Position numbers and translations under genes: made by a program | In this document: one piece after another, positions 26,275 through 36,050 of the stretch | How the letters are laid out: the number at the start of each line of letters is the position of its first letter | Numbering within the stretch: the first letter of the stretch is position 1 | Origin: Halopseudomonas yangmingensis | Lineage (GTDB): Bacteria; Pseudomonadota; Gammaproteobacteria; Pseudomonadales; Pseudomonadaceae | Length of the DNA stretch: 64,000 nt | Reading direction: 5' to 3' | NCBI RefSeq assembly: GCF_900114825.1 | Contig: NZ_FOUI01000014.1 | Location: 1 to 64,000, forward strand | The notes under the pieces: generated by a model | Databases searched by the model: none | Told to the model about the DNA's origin: nothing | Seen by the model: only the letters and a program-made list of their open reading frames with translations

Positions 26275-28407
26275 ATGCGTCCATCATTGCTGTTGCCAAC
26301 CCTGTTACTGATCTGCACCAGCCTGCTTGTCAGCGGGCAGGCCACTGCCTTCGAACTCAGCCATTTCTTTGCCGATGCCGACCGCCTTGAGGAAGTAACC
26401 GGGACACCGCCGGCACAGCCGGTATTCCAGGGCGACCAGCAAGTCGGCCTGATCTTCGAGACCAATGATGTAGCGCCAATTCCGGCCTATTCCGGCAAGC
26501 CGGTCAACATGCGTGTCGGTATGGACATGCAGGGTCTGGTCACCGGTGTGCAGGTGCTGGAGCACAGCGAGCCGATCATGCTGGTGGGGATTCCCGAACA
26601 CAAGCTGACCGAGTTCGTTGACCAGTACATTGGCCGCAGCATCCACGACAACGTGCGTGTCGGACTGTCCAGCCGCCAGCGTGAAGGCTTCGAGTATGTC
26701 GATGCGCTGTCCGGTGCCACAGTGACCGTGGTGGTGATGGGTGAAGGCATCATGCGCAGTGCCCGTGAAGTAGCGCTGGGGCATGGCCTGGTCAGTGATG
26801 CCGGCGCGGCACCGCTGGCACTGGTGCGCAGCGACCAGTTCGAGGCGGCCAGCTGGGACCAGCTGCGTGCCAGCGGCGGAATTTCGCTGCTACACCTGAC
26901 CCGCGGCGAAATTGACGAGGCCTTTATCGGCACACCCGCCGAGAAGGTTGACGTATCCCGGCCCGAGCAGAAGAGCGACACCTTTATCGACCTCTATGCG
27001 GCCTACCTGAATGCTCCGACCATCGGCCGCAACCTGCTCGGCGACTACCATTTCGAACAGGTCATGGGGCGCCTGCAGGAAGGCGAACACGCGATCCTGC
27101 TGATGGCCAACGGACGCTATTCATTCAAGGGGTCCGGCTTTGTGCGGGGCGGCATCTTCGACCGCATCCAGCTGCACCAAGGCGACCGTTCCATCCAGTT
27201 TCGCGACACCGACCTGATTCGCGCTCCCTACATTGTTGCCGAAGGTACGCCATCGTTCAGCGAACTGGATATTTTCGTGGTGCGTGACGAGCACGGCTTC
27301 GACCCTGGCCGCCACTGGGAACTGGAGCTGCTGGTACGTCGCCAGATAGGCGCACTGGATTCAGCCTTCGTCAATTTTGGCATGGATTATGACCCGCCGG
27401 CGGCACTCTTTGATTACCCGGCTGCACCGCAATCAGCCATGGATGCCAGCGATACCAGCAAGCCGCTGTGGGTATCTATCTGGGAAGACCGTGTGCTGCA
27501 TATCGTTGTACTGTCAATCGGCCTGTTTGTGCTGACCCTGATCCTGCTGTTCCAGGACTGGCTGGCGCGTCGCCCGAACCTGCTACACACGTTGCGCACC
27601 GGCTTTTTGATCTGGACTGTGGTGTTCATCGGCTGGTACGCGCTGGCGCAACTGTCAGTGGTGAACATCCTGACCTTCGTCAACGCGCTGTTCACCGACT
27701 TCAAGTGGTCCACCTTCCTGATGGACCCGATGATGTTCATCCTCTGGGGCTTTGTGGCCGTCAGCCTGCTGCTTTGGGGGCGTGGCGTGTATTGCGGCTG
27801 GCTGTGCCCGTTCGGTGCCATGCAGGAGCTGATCAACGAGGCGGCACGCAAACTGAAAATCCGTCAGATCGAACTGCCCTGGGCCGTCCATGAGCGACTC
27901 TGGGCACTGAAATATCTGGTACTGCTGGGGCTGTTCGCGATTTCCCTGCAGTCGATGGCCACCGCCGAAGTGTATGCCGAGGTGGAACCGTTCAAGACCG
28001 CCATTTCGCTGAAATTCCAGCGTGAGTGGGGCTTTGTCTTCTACGCTGTGGTTCTGCTGTTGATTTCCATCGTCAACCGCAAGTTCTACTGCCGCTATGT
28101 CTGCCCGCTGGGTGCTGGCCTGGCAATTCCGGCGCGTATCCGTCTGTTTGACTGGCTGAAGCGGCATAACGAGTGCGGCAAGCCCTGCCGTATCTGCGCC
28201 AACGAGTGTGAAGTACAGGCCATTCATCCGGACGGCACCATCAACGCCAATGAATGCCATTACTGCCTGGATTGCCAGGTGACCTACTGGAACGACGAAA
28301 AATGCCCGCCGCTGGTGGCACGCCGCAAGCGGCGGCAAAAGGCATCACGTGCAGCACCCGCTGCACGCGATCAGGTTGTCGGCGACATCCCGGTCAAACA
28401 GCTGTAA
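26275..28407 (+). CDS. nosR: NosR, membrane flavo-iron-sulfur protein for N2O reduction
   Basis: 710 aa from ATG 26275 (GAGAG upstream); the signal peptide begins there. A periplasmic FMN domain has the flavinylation motif SGAT (Thr about 149). Several membrane helices follow from about residue 420. The cytoplasmic motifs CGWLCPFGAMQEL and CRYVCPLGAGL, and the ferredoxin-like region CGKPCRICANECEVQAIHPD ... CHYCLDCQ, hold the Fe-S clusters. NosR passes electrons to NosZ and is needed for its activity. It is first in nosRZDFYL. Confidence 0.96.
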   Translation: MRPSLLLPTLLLICTSLLVSGQATAFELSHFFADADRLEEVTGTPPAQPVFQGDQQVGLIFETNDVAPIPAYSGKPVNMRVGMDMQGLVTGVQVLEHSEPIMLVGIPEHKLTEFVDQYIGRSIHDNVRVGLSSRQREGFEYVDALSGATVTVVVMGEGIMRSAREVALGHGLVSDAGAAPLALVRSDQFEAASWDQLRASGGISLLHLTRGEIDEAFIGTPAEKVDVSRPEQKSDTFIDLYAAYLNAPTIGRNLLGDYHFEQVMGRLQEGEHAILLMANGRYSFKGSGFVRGGIFDRIQLHQGDRSIQFRDTDLIRAPYIVAEGTPSFSELDIFVVRDEHGFDPGRHWELELLVRRQIGALDSAFVNFGMDYDPPAALFDYPAAPQSAMDASDTSKPLWVSIWEDRVLHIVVLSIGLFVLTLILLFQDWLARRPNLLHTLRTGFLIWTVVFIGWYALAQLSVVNILTFVNALFTDFKWSTFLMDPMMFILWGFVAVSLLLWGRGVYCGWLCPFGAMQELINEAARKLKIRQIELPWAVHERLWALKYLVLLGLFAISLQSMATAEVYAEVEPFKTAISLKFQREWGFVFYAVVLLLISIVNRKFYCRYVCPLGAGLAIPARIRLFDWLKRHNECGKPCRICANECEVQAIHPDGTINANECHYCLDCQVTYWNDEKCPPLVARRKRRQKASRAAPAARDQVVGDIPVKQL

Positions 28408-28455
28408 CCCGCCGGATTCACTGGCAAGCGATCAAAAGCAGAGAGGAAATCAACC

Positions 28456-30345
28456 ATGACTGACGAAATCAAGAAGGACGAGCAAAAGCCCGACAGCCCC
28501 AGCCGTCGCCGCTTCCTCGGAGGCACCGCAGCCGTTGGCCTGCTGGGCGCAGCCGGTGCCACCGGCGGCATGCTGATGAAAAGCACCCCGGCTACCGCCG
28601 CCCCGGCAAAATCCGGCAACAGCCCGCACGTCCCGCTGGGTGAGCTGGATGAGTACTACGGTTTCTGGAGTGGCGGTCACTCCGGCGAAGTACGCGTCTA
28701 TGGCGTACCCTCGATGCGCGAAATCATGCGCATTCCGGTATTCAACCACTGCTCGGCCACCGGCTGGGGCCACACCAACGAATCCAAGCGGATCATGGGC
28801 GACAGCCACCGCTTCTTCAACGGTGATGCTCACCACCCGCACGTCAGCTATACCGACGGTAGCCACGACGGCCGCTACCTGTTTATCAACGACAAGGCCA
28901 ACACCCGCGTCGCACGTATCCGCCTGGATGTATTCAAGACCGACGCCATGGTTACTGTACCGAACGTCCAGGCGATTCACGGCCTGCGTCTGCAGAAAGC
29001 CCCGCGTACCGGCTATGTATTTGCCAACGGCGAGTACATGGTGCCAAAGCCGAATGACGGCCGTGACCTGAACGATCCCAGCAAGTACTTCACCATGTAC
29101 AGCGCGATTGACGCCGACACCATGGAAGTCAAGTGGCAGGTACTGGTCGATGGCAACCTCGACAACACCGATGCCGACTACACCGGCAAGTACGCTGCCG
29201 CTACCTGCTACAACTCCGAGGGAGAGGTCAGCCTGGCCGGCAAGATGCGCGCCGAGCGTGACTGGGTGGTGGTATTCAACATCCACCTGATCGAGGAAGC
29301 CGTCAAGAACGGTGACTTCACTACCATCGGCGACTCCAAGGTGCCGGTAGTGAACGGTCGCCGGGGCTCCAAGGTAACCCGCTACATTCCGGTTCCAAAG
29401 AACCCGCATGGCTGCAACACCTCCACCGATGGCAAGTACTTCATCGCCGCCGGCAAGCTGTCGCCGACCGTTACCATGATCGAAATCGCCAAGCTCGACG
29501 ACCTGTTCGCCGGCAAACTGAGTGATGAGCGTGATGTGGTAGCCGCCGAGCCGGAGCTGGGCCTCGGGCCACTGCACACCACCTATGACGGTCGCGGCTT
29601 TGCCTACACCTCACTGTTCCTCGACAGCCAGATCGTCAAGTGGGACATGGAAAAGGCGGTACGCAACTACAACGGCGAGAACGTCGAGTACATCGTACAA
29701 AAGCTGGACGTGCACTATCAGCCGGGCCACAACCATGCGACCCTCTCGGAGTCCAAGGACGCTGATGGCAAGTGGCTGTTCTCGCTGAACAAGTTCTCCA
29801 AGGACCGTTACCTGCCGGTAGGCCCGCTGCACCCGGAAAACGATCAGATGATCGATATCTCCGGTGACCAGATGGTACTGGTGCACGACACCCCGACCTT
29901 TGCCGAACCGCATGATGCCACCGTCATCCGTCGCGACCAGATCAAGACCAAGCAGATCTGGGAGCGTAACGACCCCTACTTCGCCGACACCATCGCCATG
30001 GCCAAGGCCGACGGCGTGGACGTCTACACCGAAAGCAAGATCATCCGCGACGGCAACAAGGTACGCGTATACATGACCTCGGTGGCGCCGAGCTTCGGCA
30101 TCAACGAGTTCACCGTGAAGAAGGGCAATGAAGTTACCGTGATCGTCACCAACCTCGACCAGATCGAGGACCTGACCCACGGCTTCTGCATGGTCGACCA
30201 CGGCGTGAGCATGGAGGTCAGCCCGCAACAGACCGCCTCGATCACCTTCACCGCAGACAGGGCCGGCGTGTTCTGGTACTACTGCAACTGGTTCTGCCAC
30301 GCCCTGCATATGGAGATGGGCGGGCGCATGCTGGTTGAAGCCTGA
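28456..30345 (+). CDS. nosZ: Nitrous oxide reductase
   Basis: 629 aa with a Tat signal [17 protein letters not shown], which marks clade I NosZ (folded export with copper). The seven-bladed propeller carries the CuZ histidines (for example [16 protein letters not shown] and HATLSES). The C-terminal cupredoxin holds the CuA ligands [19 protein letters not shown] (two Cys, two His, Met). It reduces N2O to N2 in the periplasm. GAGAGG lies upstream of the start. A strong hairpin follows the stop. Confidence 0.97.
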   Translation: MTDEIKKDEQKPDSPSRRRFLGGTAAVGLLGAAGATGGMLMKSTPATAAPAKSGNSPHVPLGELDEYYGFWSGGHSGEVRVYGVPSMREIMRIPVFNHCSATGWGHTNESKRIMGDSHRFFNGDAHHPHVSYTDGSHDGRYLFINDKANTRVARIRLDVFKTDAMVTVPNVQAIHGLRLQKAPRTGYVFANGEYMVPKPNDGRDLNDPSKYFTMYSAIDADTMEVKWQVLVDGNLDNTDADYTGKYAAATCYNSEGEVSLAGKMRAERDWVVVFNIHLIEEAVKNGDFTTIGDSKVPVVNGRRGSKVTRYIPVPKNPHGCNTSTDGKYFIAAGKLSPTVTMIEIAKLDDLFAGKLSDERDVVAAEPELGLGPLHTTYDGRGFAYTSLFLDSQIVKWDMEKAVRNYNGENVEYIVQKLDVHYQPGHNHATLSESKDADGKWLFSLNKFSKDRYLPVGPLHPENDQMIDISGDQMVLVHDTPTFAEPHDATVIRRDQIKTKQIWERNDPYFADTIAMAKADGVDVYTESKIIRDGNKVRVYMTSVAPSFGINEFTVKKGNEVTVIVTNLDQIEDLTHGFCMVDHGVSMEVSPQQTASITFTADRAGVFWYYCNWFCHALHMEMGGRMLVEA

Positions 30346-30364
30346 TCCTCACTCGGGAGATCTG

Positions 30365-30395
30365 ACCGGGGGCATCCGTTAGGGATGCCCCCGGT
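30365..30395 (+). terminator. Hairpin between nosZ and nosD
   Basis: ACCGGGGGCATCC (30365-30377) pairs with GGATGCCCCCGGT (30383-30395) as a perfect 13-bp stem with loop GTTAG. It starts 20 nt after the nosZ stop. There is no long T run (CTTCAT follows), so it may stabilise the nosZ mRNA or cut transcription partly, lowering nosDFYL relative to nosZ. Confidence 0.75.
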
Positions 30396-30405
30396 CTTCA
30401 TAAAC

Positions 30406-31698
30406 ATGAAGATCACACAGACTTTCTTGCTGACCGCCCTGATCGGCTGGTCAACACTGCTGTCAGCCGCCATCATCCAGGTTGCTCCGGGTGAGTTGCC
30501 CGCACGCCTGGCCGAAGCGCAGGACGGCGACCATCTGCACTTGCTGGCTGGCGAACATATCGGTTCGATCGTCATCGAGCGCAGCATTCGACTGACCGCT
30601 GAACCCGACGCTGTTGTTGACGGCGAGGGCACCGGCAGCATCCTCACAGTCAAGGCCCCGGATGTCACCGTGGACGGCCTGACGCTACGCAATGCCGGCC
30701 GGCTGATTGCCGAACTGGAAGCAGGCATATTCGTTGGCCGCAATGCTGACAATGCACGCATCCTCAACAACCGCATCTATGCCCGCGCCTTTGGCATCTG
30801 GCTGGATTCCTCGAAGGACAGCTGGCTGGAGGGCAACCATATCAGTGGTGACGTAAGTCTGCGTTCCCAGGATCGCGGCAACGGCCTGCACCTGTTCAAC
30901 GTCAGCAAGGCCACCGTCAAGAATAATCGCGTCGAACTGACCCGTGACGGTATCTACATGGATGCCAGCAATAACAACCGGCTGATCGGCAACCAGCTGC
31001 ACGACCAGCGTTACGGCGTGCACTACATGTTTTCACACTTCAACGAGATTGCCGGCAACCGTACCTGGGGCAACCGTACCGGCTTTGCGCTGATGGCTTC
31101 ACACACACTGCACGTTCACGGCAACCATGCCGATGGCGACCAGAACTACGGCTTTCTGCTGAATGACCTGAAGAACTCGACCATCGAGAACAATACCGCC
31201 CTGAACATCGACCACGGCACATCACCCGGCACTGATGTCCGGATTACCGGTGCCGAGGGCAAGGCGCTGTTCCTGTATAACGCCAACAGCAACGTGATCC
31301 GCGACAACCTGATGGCCAACACCGCCATTGGCGTGCACCTGACTGCCGGCTCCAGCAACAACCGCATCTACCGTAACAATCTGGTCAACAACCGCTCCCA
31401 GGTCATGTATGTGGCAACCGGCGGCAGCGAGTGGTCCCACGACGGGCAAGGCAACTTCTGGACCGACTACGTTGGTTGGGATATGGACAGCGACGGCATT
31501 GGCGATGTCGCCCACGAACCCAATGATGCCGTCGACCGCTTGCTGTGGACCTACCCGATGGCCCGGGTTTTGATGAACAGCCCGGCTGTGCAATTACTGC
31601 GCTGGGTGCAGCGCGCCTTCCCGGTCCTGCGACCGCCGGGAGTCAAGGACAGCTTCCCGCTGATGCGCCCTACCCGTTCCCTGGAGGAAGTTTCATGA
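30406..31698 (+). CDS. nosD: NosD, periplasmic copper-site assembly protein
   Basis: 430 aa from ATG 30406; an ATG at 30385 is in frame but lies inside the hairpin stem. A signal peptide (FLLTALIGWSTLLSA) is followed by right-handed beta-helix CASH/NosD repeats with many Asn-Asn turns (NNRLIGNQL, NSNVIRDNL, SSNNRIYRNNL). NosD works with the NosFY ABC unit to mature the CuZ site of NosZ. The gene overlaps nosF by 4 bp (ATGA). Confidence 0.95.
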   Translation: MKITQTFLLTALIGWSTLLSAAIIQVAPGELPARLAEAQDGDHLHLLAGEHIGSIVIERSIRLTAEPDAVVDGEGTGSILTVKAPDVTVDGLTLRNAGRLIAELEAGIFVGRNADNARILNNRIYARAFGIWLDSSKDSWLEGNHISGDVSLRSQDRGNGLHLFNVSKATVKNNRVELTRDGIYMDASNNNRLIGNQLHDQRYGVHYMFSHFNEIAGNRTWGNRTGFALMASHTLHVHGNHADGDQNYGFLLNDLKNSTIENNTALNIDHGTSPGTDVRITGAEGKALFLYNANSNVIRDNLMANTAIGVHLTAGSSNNRIYRNNLVNNRSQVMYVATGGSEWSHDGQGNFWTDYVGWDMDSDGIGDVAHEPNDAVDRLLWTYPMARVLMNSPAVQLLRWVQRAFPVLRPPGVKDSFPLMRPTRSLEEVS

Positions 31699-32621
31699 GT
31701 TCAGTTGTCAGCCTGCATCAGGCCGGTCGCAGCTTCGGCAAGCTCGAAGCGCTGAAACCCCTGACCCTGAGTGTTGAACCCGGCGAAGTGCTTGGCTTGC
31801 TCGGCCACAACGGCGCCGGCAAATCGACCATGATGAAAATGGTGCTTGGTGTACTGGCGCCCAGCACGGGCAGTGTAAAGGTGCTCGGCGAGGACCCGCG
31901 TGGCGCCAATGCGCATACCTTGCGCACCCGGCTGGGCTACCTGCCGGAAAACGTCAGTTTCTATGACAACCTTAACGGCCGTGAAGTACTTCACTATTTT
32001 GCCCGTCTCAAGCGTATCGACAGACGCCAGGCAGACCAGTTACTCGAGCGTGTGGGGCTGGCGCATGCCGCCGATCGTCGTGTGCGCACCTACTCCAAGG
32101 GCATGCGCCAACGACTCGGGCTGGCTCAGGCACTGCTCGGCGAGCCACGCTTGCTGGTGCTTGACGAGCCTACCGTGGGCCTGGACCCTATGGCAGTACT
32201 GGATGTCTACGGCATGATTGATGAACTGCGTGGCAAGGGCACCAGTGTGATTCTCTGCTCCCATGTTTTACCGGGTGTCGAACCCTACATCGACCGCGTG
32301 GCGATTCTCTGCCAGGGTCAGTTGCTGGCGACCGGCACTATCGATGAACTGCGCCAGCAGGCTGGTCTGCCGCTACGCATAGAGGCTCGCGGCGAGGAAC
32401 TGGACGCACGCCTTGGCCACCAGCTGGCAGAGATAGCCGTGCAACTGGTCAGCCATGATCGCCAGCAACTGCTGCTGGAATCGCCGCCCGCCAGCAAGCT
32501 GGACGCCCTGCGCCTGCTGCTGCAGCAACCCAGCATCAGCGACATCAATGTACAGGCACCGGCACTGGATGCCCTGTATGCCCATTTCGACACTGTTGGC
32601 CGCAGCGCGGAGGCCCACTGA
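31695..32621 (+). CDS. nosF: NosF, ATP-binding protein of the CuZ assembly ABC unit
   Basis: 308 aa from ATG 31695 with GGAGGAAG upstream. Walker A GHNGAGKST, signature TYSKGMRQRLGLAQALL (in place of LSGGQ), Walker B LLVLDEPTVGLDP and switch His CSHVLPG are all present. The C-terminal part holds an accessory domain of about 90 residues, normal for NosF. It overlaps nosD and, by one base, nosY. Confidence 0.95.
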   Translation: MSSVVSLHQAGRSFGKLEALKPLTLSVEPGEVLGLLGHNGAGKSTMMKMVLGVLAPSTGSVKVLGEDPRGANAHTLRTRLGYLPENVSFYDNLNGREVLHYFARLKRIDRRQADQLLERVGLAHAADRRVRTYSKGMRQRLGLAQALLGEPRLLVLDEPTVGLDPMAVLDVYGMIDELRGKGTSVILCSHVLPGVEPYIDRVAILCQGQLLATGTIDELRQQAGLPLRIEARGEELDARLGHQLAEIAVQLVSHDRQQLLLESPPASKLDALRLLLQQPSISDINVQAPALDALYAHFDTVGRSAEAH

Positions 32622-33451
32622 TGCAAGCCATTCTGATCGTAGCCGGCAAGGAGTTCCGTGACGGACTGCGCAACCGCTGGATAGTTGCCATTACCCTGGC
32701 CTTTGCGCTGCTGGCAATGGGACTCGCCTGGTTCGGTGCTGCCGCCTCGGGTGAGGTCGGCTTTACCCGCATTTCCACCACCATTGTCAGTCTGGCCAGC
32801 CTGGCGGTTTTCCTGATCCCCCTGATCGCTCTGCTGCTGGCCTATGACAGCATCGTTGGCGAGGATGAGCAGGGTACACTGCTGCTTCTGCTGACCTATC
32901 CGCTGACCCGCAGCGGTCTGCTGGCAGGCAAGTTCCTTGGCCACGGACTGATTCTGGCGCTGTCCACCGCACTGGGCTTCGGTATTGCAGCTGTTCTGAT
33001 CGTCTTGCTGGCGGAACAGGCCACCTTCGCCAATCTGGCCGGCCCCTTCGGTCTGTTCATCCTCAGTGCGATCCTGCTCGGCTGGTGCTTTCTGGCGCTG
33101 GCCTATCTGATCAGTGTCAGCACCCGGATCAAGTCACGGGCAGCCGGCCTGGCATTGTTGACCTGGTTCCTCTTTGTGCTGGTCTACGATCTGGTGCTTC
33201 TGGGCATGCTGGTAGGTACCGAAGGCAAGATCGACGGTGGCTTGTTCCGCTTCCTGCTGTTGATCAACCCGACCGATGTGTTCCGTCTGGTCAACCTGCT
33301 GGGCTTTGAAGAAAGTGCCGCCAGTAGCGGTCTGTTGAGTGTATTCCAGGACCAGAGCCATTCTGTGGGCGGCTTGCTGGCGATTCTTGCTGGCTGGATT
33401 CTGGTGCCCCTGTCACTGGCTGCGGCGCTGTTCGCCGCGCGCAAGAGCTGA
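32621..33451 (+). CDS. nosY: NosY, membrane subunit of the CuZ assembly ABC unit
   Basis: 276 aa with six membrane segments of the ABC-2 type (for example VSLASLAVFLIPLIALLLAYDSIV and GLFILSAILLGWCFLALAYLISV). DGLRNRW near the start and GEDEQGTLLLLLTYPLTR are family landmarks. It joins NosF in the inner membrane. Confidence 0.94.
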   Translation: MQAILIVAGKEFRDGLRNRWIVAITLAFALLAMGLAWFGAAASGEVGFTRISTTIVSLASLAVFLIPLIALLLAYDSIVGEDEQGTLLLLLTYPLTRSGLLAGKFLGHGLILALSTALGFGIAAVLIVLLAEQATFANLAGPFGLFILSAILLGWCFLALAYLISVSTRIKSRAAGLALLTWFLFVLVYDLVLLGMLVGTEGKIDGGLFRFLLLINPTDVFRLVNLLGFEESAASSGLLSVFQDQSHSVGGLLAILAGWILVPLSLAAALFAARKS

Positions 33452-33471
33452 TTTCCCCAAGGAGAAGCCCC

Positions 33472-34068
33472 ATGATCAATCGTCGACAGATGCTCCTGCT
33501 GCTGGCCAGCGTACCGGTACTGAAACTGGTTGGCTGCAGTGGCGACGGTGGCAACCAGGCCGCCAGCTGCACCCCGTTGATTCTTACTGATGAGCATGAC
33601 TGCGCCTTGTGCGGCATGACCATTGTCAACTACCCGGGTCCGAAGGCTCAGGCTTGCCTGCGCGACGGCCGCATTCTGCCTTTCTGTTCGGTACATGACA
33701 TGCTGTCCTGGGCCTGGCAGCCGGAATCAGCGCCAGCCATCAGTCTGCTGATGGTGCACGACCTGTCGCGCACCAGCTGGCACGAGCCGGCGGACGATGC
33801 CTGGATGCCCGCAGAAGATGCGATCTATGTGATCGGTCATGACCAGCCGGGGGCCATGGGCCATTCGCCGGCGCCCTTCTCTTCGCGCCCGGATGCCAAG
33901 GCGTTTTCCGAGCGTCATGGCGGCCGATTGTTTGCCTATGCCGATCTGAACTTCGAGAATTTCCGCGGCGACCAGCCTCCTCGCCAGCACAGCATGCCGC
34001 AAATGCAGGAACATCAGCAGGACCACCAGCATCAGCACCAGATGCAGCATGGTCAGGATCACGGTTAG
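33472..34068 (+). CDS. nosL: NosL, copper chaperone lipoprotein with a His/Met/Gln-rich tail
   Basis: 198 aa. The lipobox is LVGCSGDGG, preceded by a short signal. CALCGMTIVNYPGPKAQACLRDG is the Cu(I) motif of NosL. The last 35 residues are rich in His, Gln and Met (HSMPQMQEHQQDHQHQHQMQ), a likely extra copper-binding tail. It delivers Cu(I) to NosD and NosZ. It is the last gene of this nos cluster; no nosX or tatE follows. Confidence 0.94.
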   Translation: MINRRQMLLLLASVPVLKLVGCSGDGGNQAASCTPLILTDEHDCALCGMTIVNYPGPKAQACLRDGRILPFCSVHDMLSWAWQPESAPAISLLMVHDLSRTSWHEPADDAWMPAEDAIYVIGHDQPGAMGHSPAPFSSRPDAKAFSERHGGRLFAYADLNFENFRGDQPPRQHSMPQMQEHQQDHQHQHQMQHGQDHG

Positions 34069-34111
34069 AGACCAAGGCCTGGTCTGCGCCAGCCCAAGGT
34101 TTTCCTTGGCT
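34069..34111 (+). terminator. Two small hairpins after nosL
   Basis: AGACCA/TGGTCT (34069-34085) is followed by AGCCCAAGG/CCTTGGCT (34091-34111) around TTTT with one bulged C. They end the nos operon before the promoter of the next gene. Confidence 0.5.
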
Positions 34112-34157
34112 CGGGCCGCTGTTAACCTGTGTTGCCCACCCAGCCAACGAGGCCGCC

Positions 34158-36050
34158 ATGCAGGTCGAACTGATCGAGATTCGCGACCATCTTAGCCGTT
34201 TTCCGCCCTTCGACGGTCTGCCCGAGGACACGCTGGCAGACCTCGCAAGACAGGTTGAGATCGGCTATTTCAAAGCGGGCACGCAAATTCTCGAATTTGC
34301 CCAGCCGATTACCGATTTGCACTACATCCGCAGCGGAGCCGTTGAGGTGCAGCGGCGCAACGGGGATCTGTACAACCGGCTGGGTGAGGGAGACTTCTTC
34401 GGTCAGGCCGGTTTGCTTCGGCATAACCGTACGCGCTTTCCGGTACGCGCCATCGAAGACACGCTGATCTATTTTATTCCCGATGTACTGTTCCAGCAGT
34501 TATGTGACGAGCACGACGGTTTTGCCGAGTTTGTTGGCGCTGAAGGTCAGTCACCGCTGAAGTCGGCAATCACCAATCAGGGCAAAGCCAGCGAACTGCA
34601 GAACATCCGCGTGCGCACGCTGATCAATCGGCTGCCGGTGACCGTACAGGAAGATGCCACCCTGCAACAGGCCGCACAGATCATGACCGAGCAGAGCATT
34701 TCCTCGCTGATGGTCGTGGCGGCCGAGGGCACTGACATCGCGCACCAGGGACCGCAAATGGTCGGCATTGTCACCGACCGTGATTTTCGCACCCGGGTGG
34801 TAGCCGAAAGCCTGCCCGCCAGCACCCTGATCTGCGAGGTGATGTCGCGCGATCCAATTACCGTGCAGGATGACGATTCGGTGTTCGATGCCATGCTGTG
34901 CATGCTCAGGCACAACATCCATCACCTGCCGATCCTGCACCGGCGGCGTCCGGTGGGTGTTATCAGTCTCTCCGACATTATCCGCTACGAGACCCAGAGC
35001 AGCCTGTATCTGGTTACCAACATCTTTAACAAGCACAGCATTGAGGATCTGGCGGCGCTGCAGCCGGATGTGCGTGCCACCTATGTCCGCATGGTCAATG
35101 ATCAGGCCACTGCTCAAATGATCGGTCGATCCATGTCCAGCATCGGGCGCGGCTTTACCCAGCGCCTGCTGGAACTGGCGCATGAGCGCTTCGGGCCAGC
35201 TCCCGTTCCCTACTGCTTTATGGCCCACGGCTCAATGGCGCGCGACGAGCAACTGGTGGTCACCGATCAGGACAATGCGCTGATCCTCGATGACAGCTAT
35301 GACCCGGCGCTGCATGGCGAGTATTTCCGGCAACTGGCGGAGTTCGTCTGTGATGGTCTGGCCGCCTGCGGTTACACCCATTGCAAGGGCGGCATCATGG
35401 CCAGCAATGAGCAATGGCGCCAGCCGTTGCGCGTGTGGAAGAACTATTTCAGCGACTGGATTCGCCGCCCCAACCCGGAAGCCCTGCTCAACAGCAGCAT
35501 TTTCTTCGACCTGGACCCGGTAGCCGGCGAAATCGAGCTGGCAGAGAGCCTGCGTGATTTGCTGGCCGAACAGGCTGCACGCAACGAGCCATTCCTCGCG
35601 GCGCTGGCGCGTAATGCGCTGAACCGCACACCGCCGCTGGGAATCTTCCGCACCTTTGTGATGGAAAAGGACGGCGAACAGAACAACATCATCAACCTCA
35701 AGCGCCGTGGCACCGCCCCCCTCACCGACCTGATCCGTGTGCATGCGCTGGCCTGTGGCAGCAAGGCACAGAACTCCTTTGAACGGCTGGATGCGATTGC
35801 CGCCACAAAGTTGATGCCGCCGGAGTCAGTGGAAAAATTGCGTTATGCCCTGGAGTTTCTCAGTCTGGTACGGATACGTCATCAAGCCATGGATATCGAG
35901 GCGGGACGCGAGCCGGATAACGATATCGAGCCGGAAAAGATTTCCGCCGCCGAACGCCACAGCCTCAAGGATGCCTTCCAGGTATTGAGCAATGCGCAGA
36001 AATTCCTGCGCTTCCGCTATCCCAGCCTGCCTGCGGTACGCAAGTTGTGA
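34158..36050 (+). CDS. cNMP-binding/CBS/DUF294 nucleotidyltransferase-like protein
   Basis: 630 aa. Residues 1-130 form a cyclic-nucleotide-binding-type domain (HYIRSGAVEVQRRNGDLYNRLGEGDFFG), followed by a CBS pair (about 150-285, MTEQSISSLMVV and DPITVQDDDSVFDAML). The DUF294 part has the transferase motif GSMARDEQLVVTDQDNALILDD (about 355-376), which looks active, and a C-terminal helical domain. This is the signal-transduction type often encoded with acetate uptake and acs genes. It overlaps the exonuclease gene by 4 bp. Confidence 0.88.
   Translation: MQVELIEIRDHLSRFPPFDGLPEDTLADLARQVEIGYFKAGTQILEFAQPITDLHYIRSGAVEVQRRNGDLYNRLGEGDFFGQAGLLRHNRTRFPVRAIEDTLIYFIPDVLFQQLCDEHDGFAEFVGAEGQSPLKSAITNQGKASELQNIRVRTLINRLPVTVQEDATLQQAAQIMTEQSISSLMVVAAEGTDIAHQGPQMVGIVTDRDFRTRVVAESLPASTLICEVMSRDPITVQDDDSVFDAMLCMLRHNIHHLPILHRRRPVGVISLSDIIRYETQSSLYLVTNIFNKHSIEDLAALQPDVRATYVRMVNDQATAQMIGRSMSSIGRGFTQRLLELAHERFGPAPVPYCFMAHGSMARDEQLVVTDQDNALILDDSYDPALHGEYFRQLAEFVCDGLAACGYTHCKGGIMASNEQWRQPLRVWKNYFSDWIRRPNPEALLNSSIFFDLDPVAGEIELAESLRDLLAEQAARNEPFLAALARNALNRTPPLGIFRTFVMEKDGEQNNIINLKRRGTAPLTDLIRVHALACGSKAQNSFERLDAIAATKLMPPESVEKLRYALEFLSLVRIRHQAMDIEAGREPDNDIEPEKISAAERHSLKDAFQVLSNAQKFLRFRYPSLPAVRKL

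Noticed and set aside
34069-34157. nosX or tatE after nosL
   Set aside because: No frame fits; the next gene is the cNMP/CBS/DUF294 protein.
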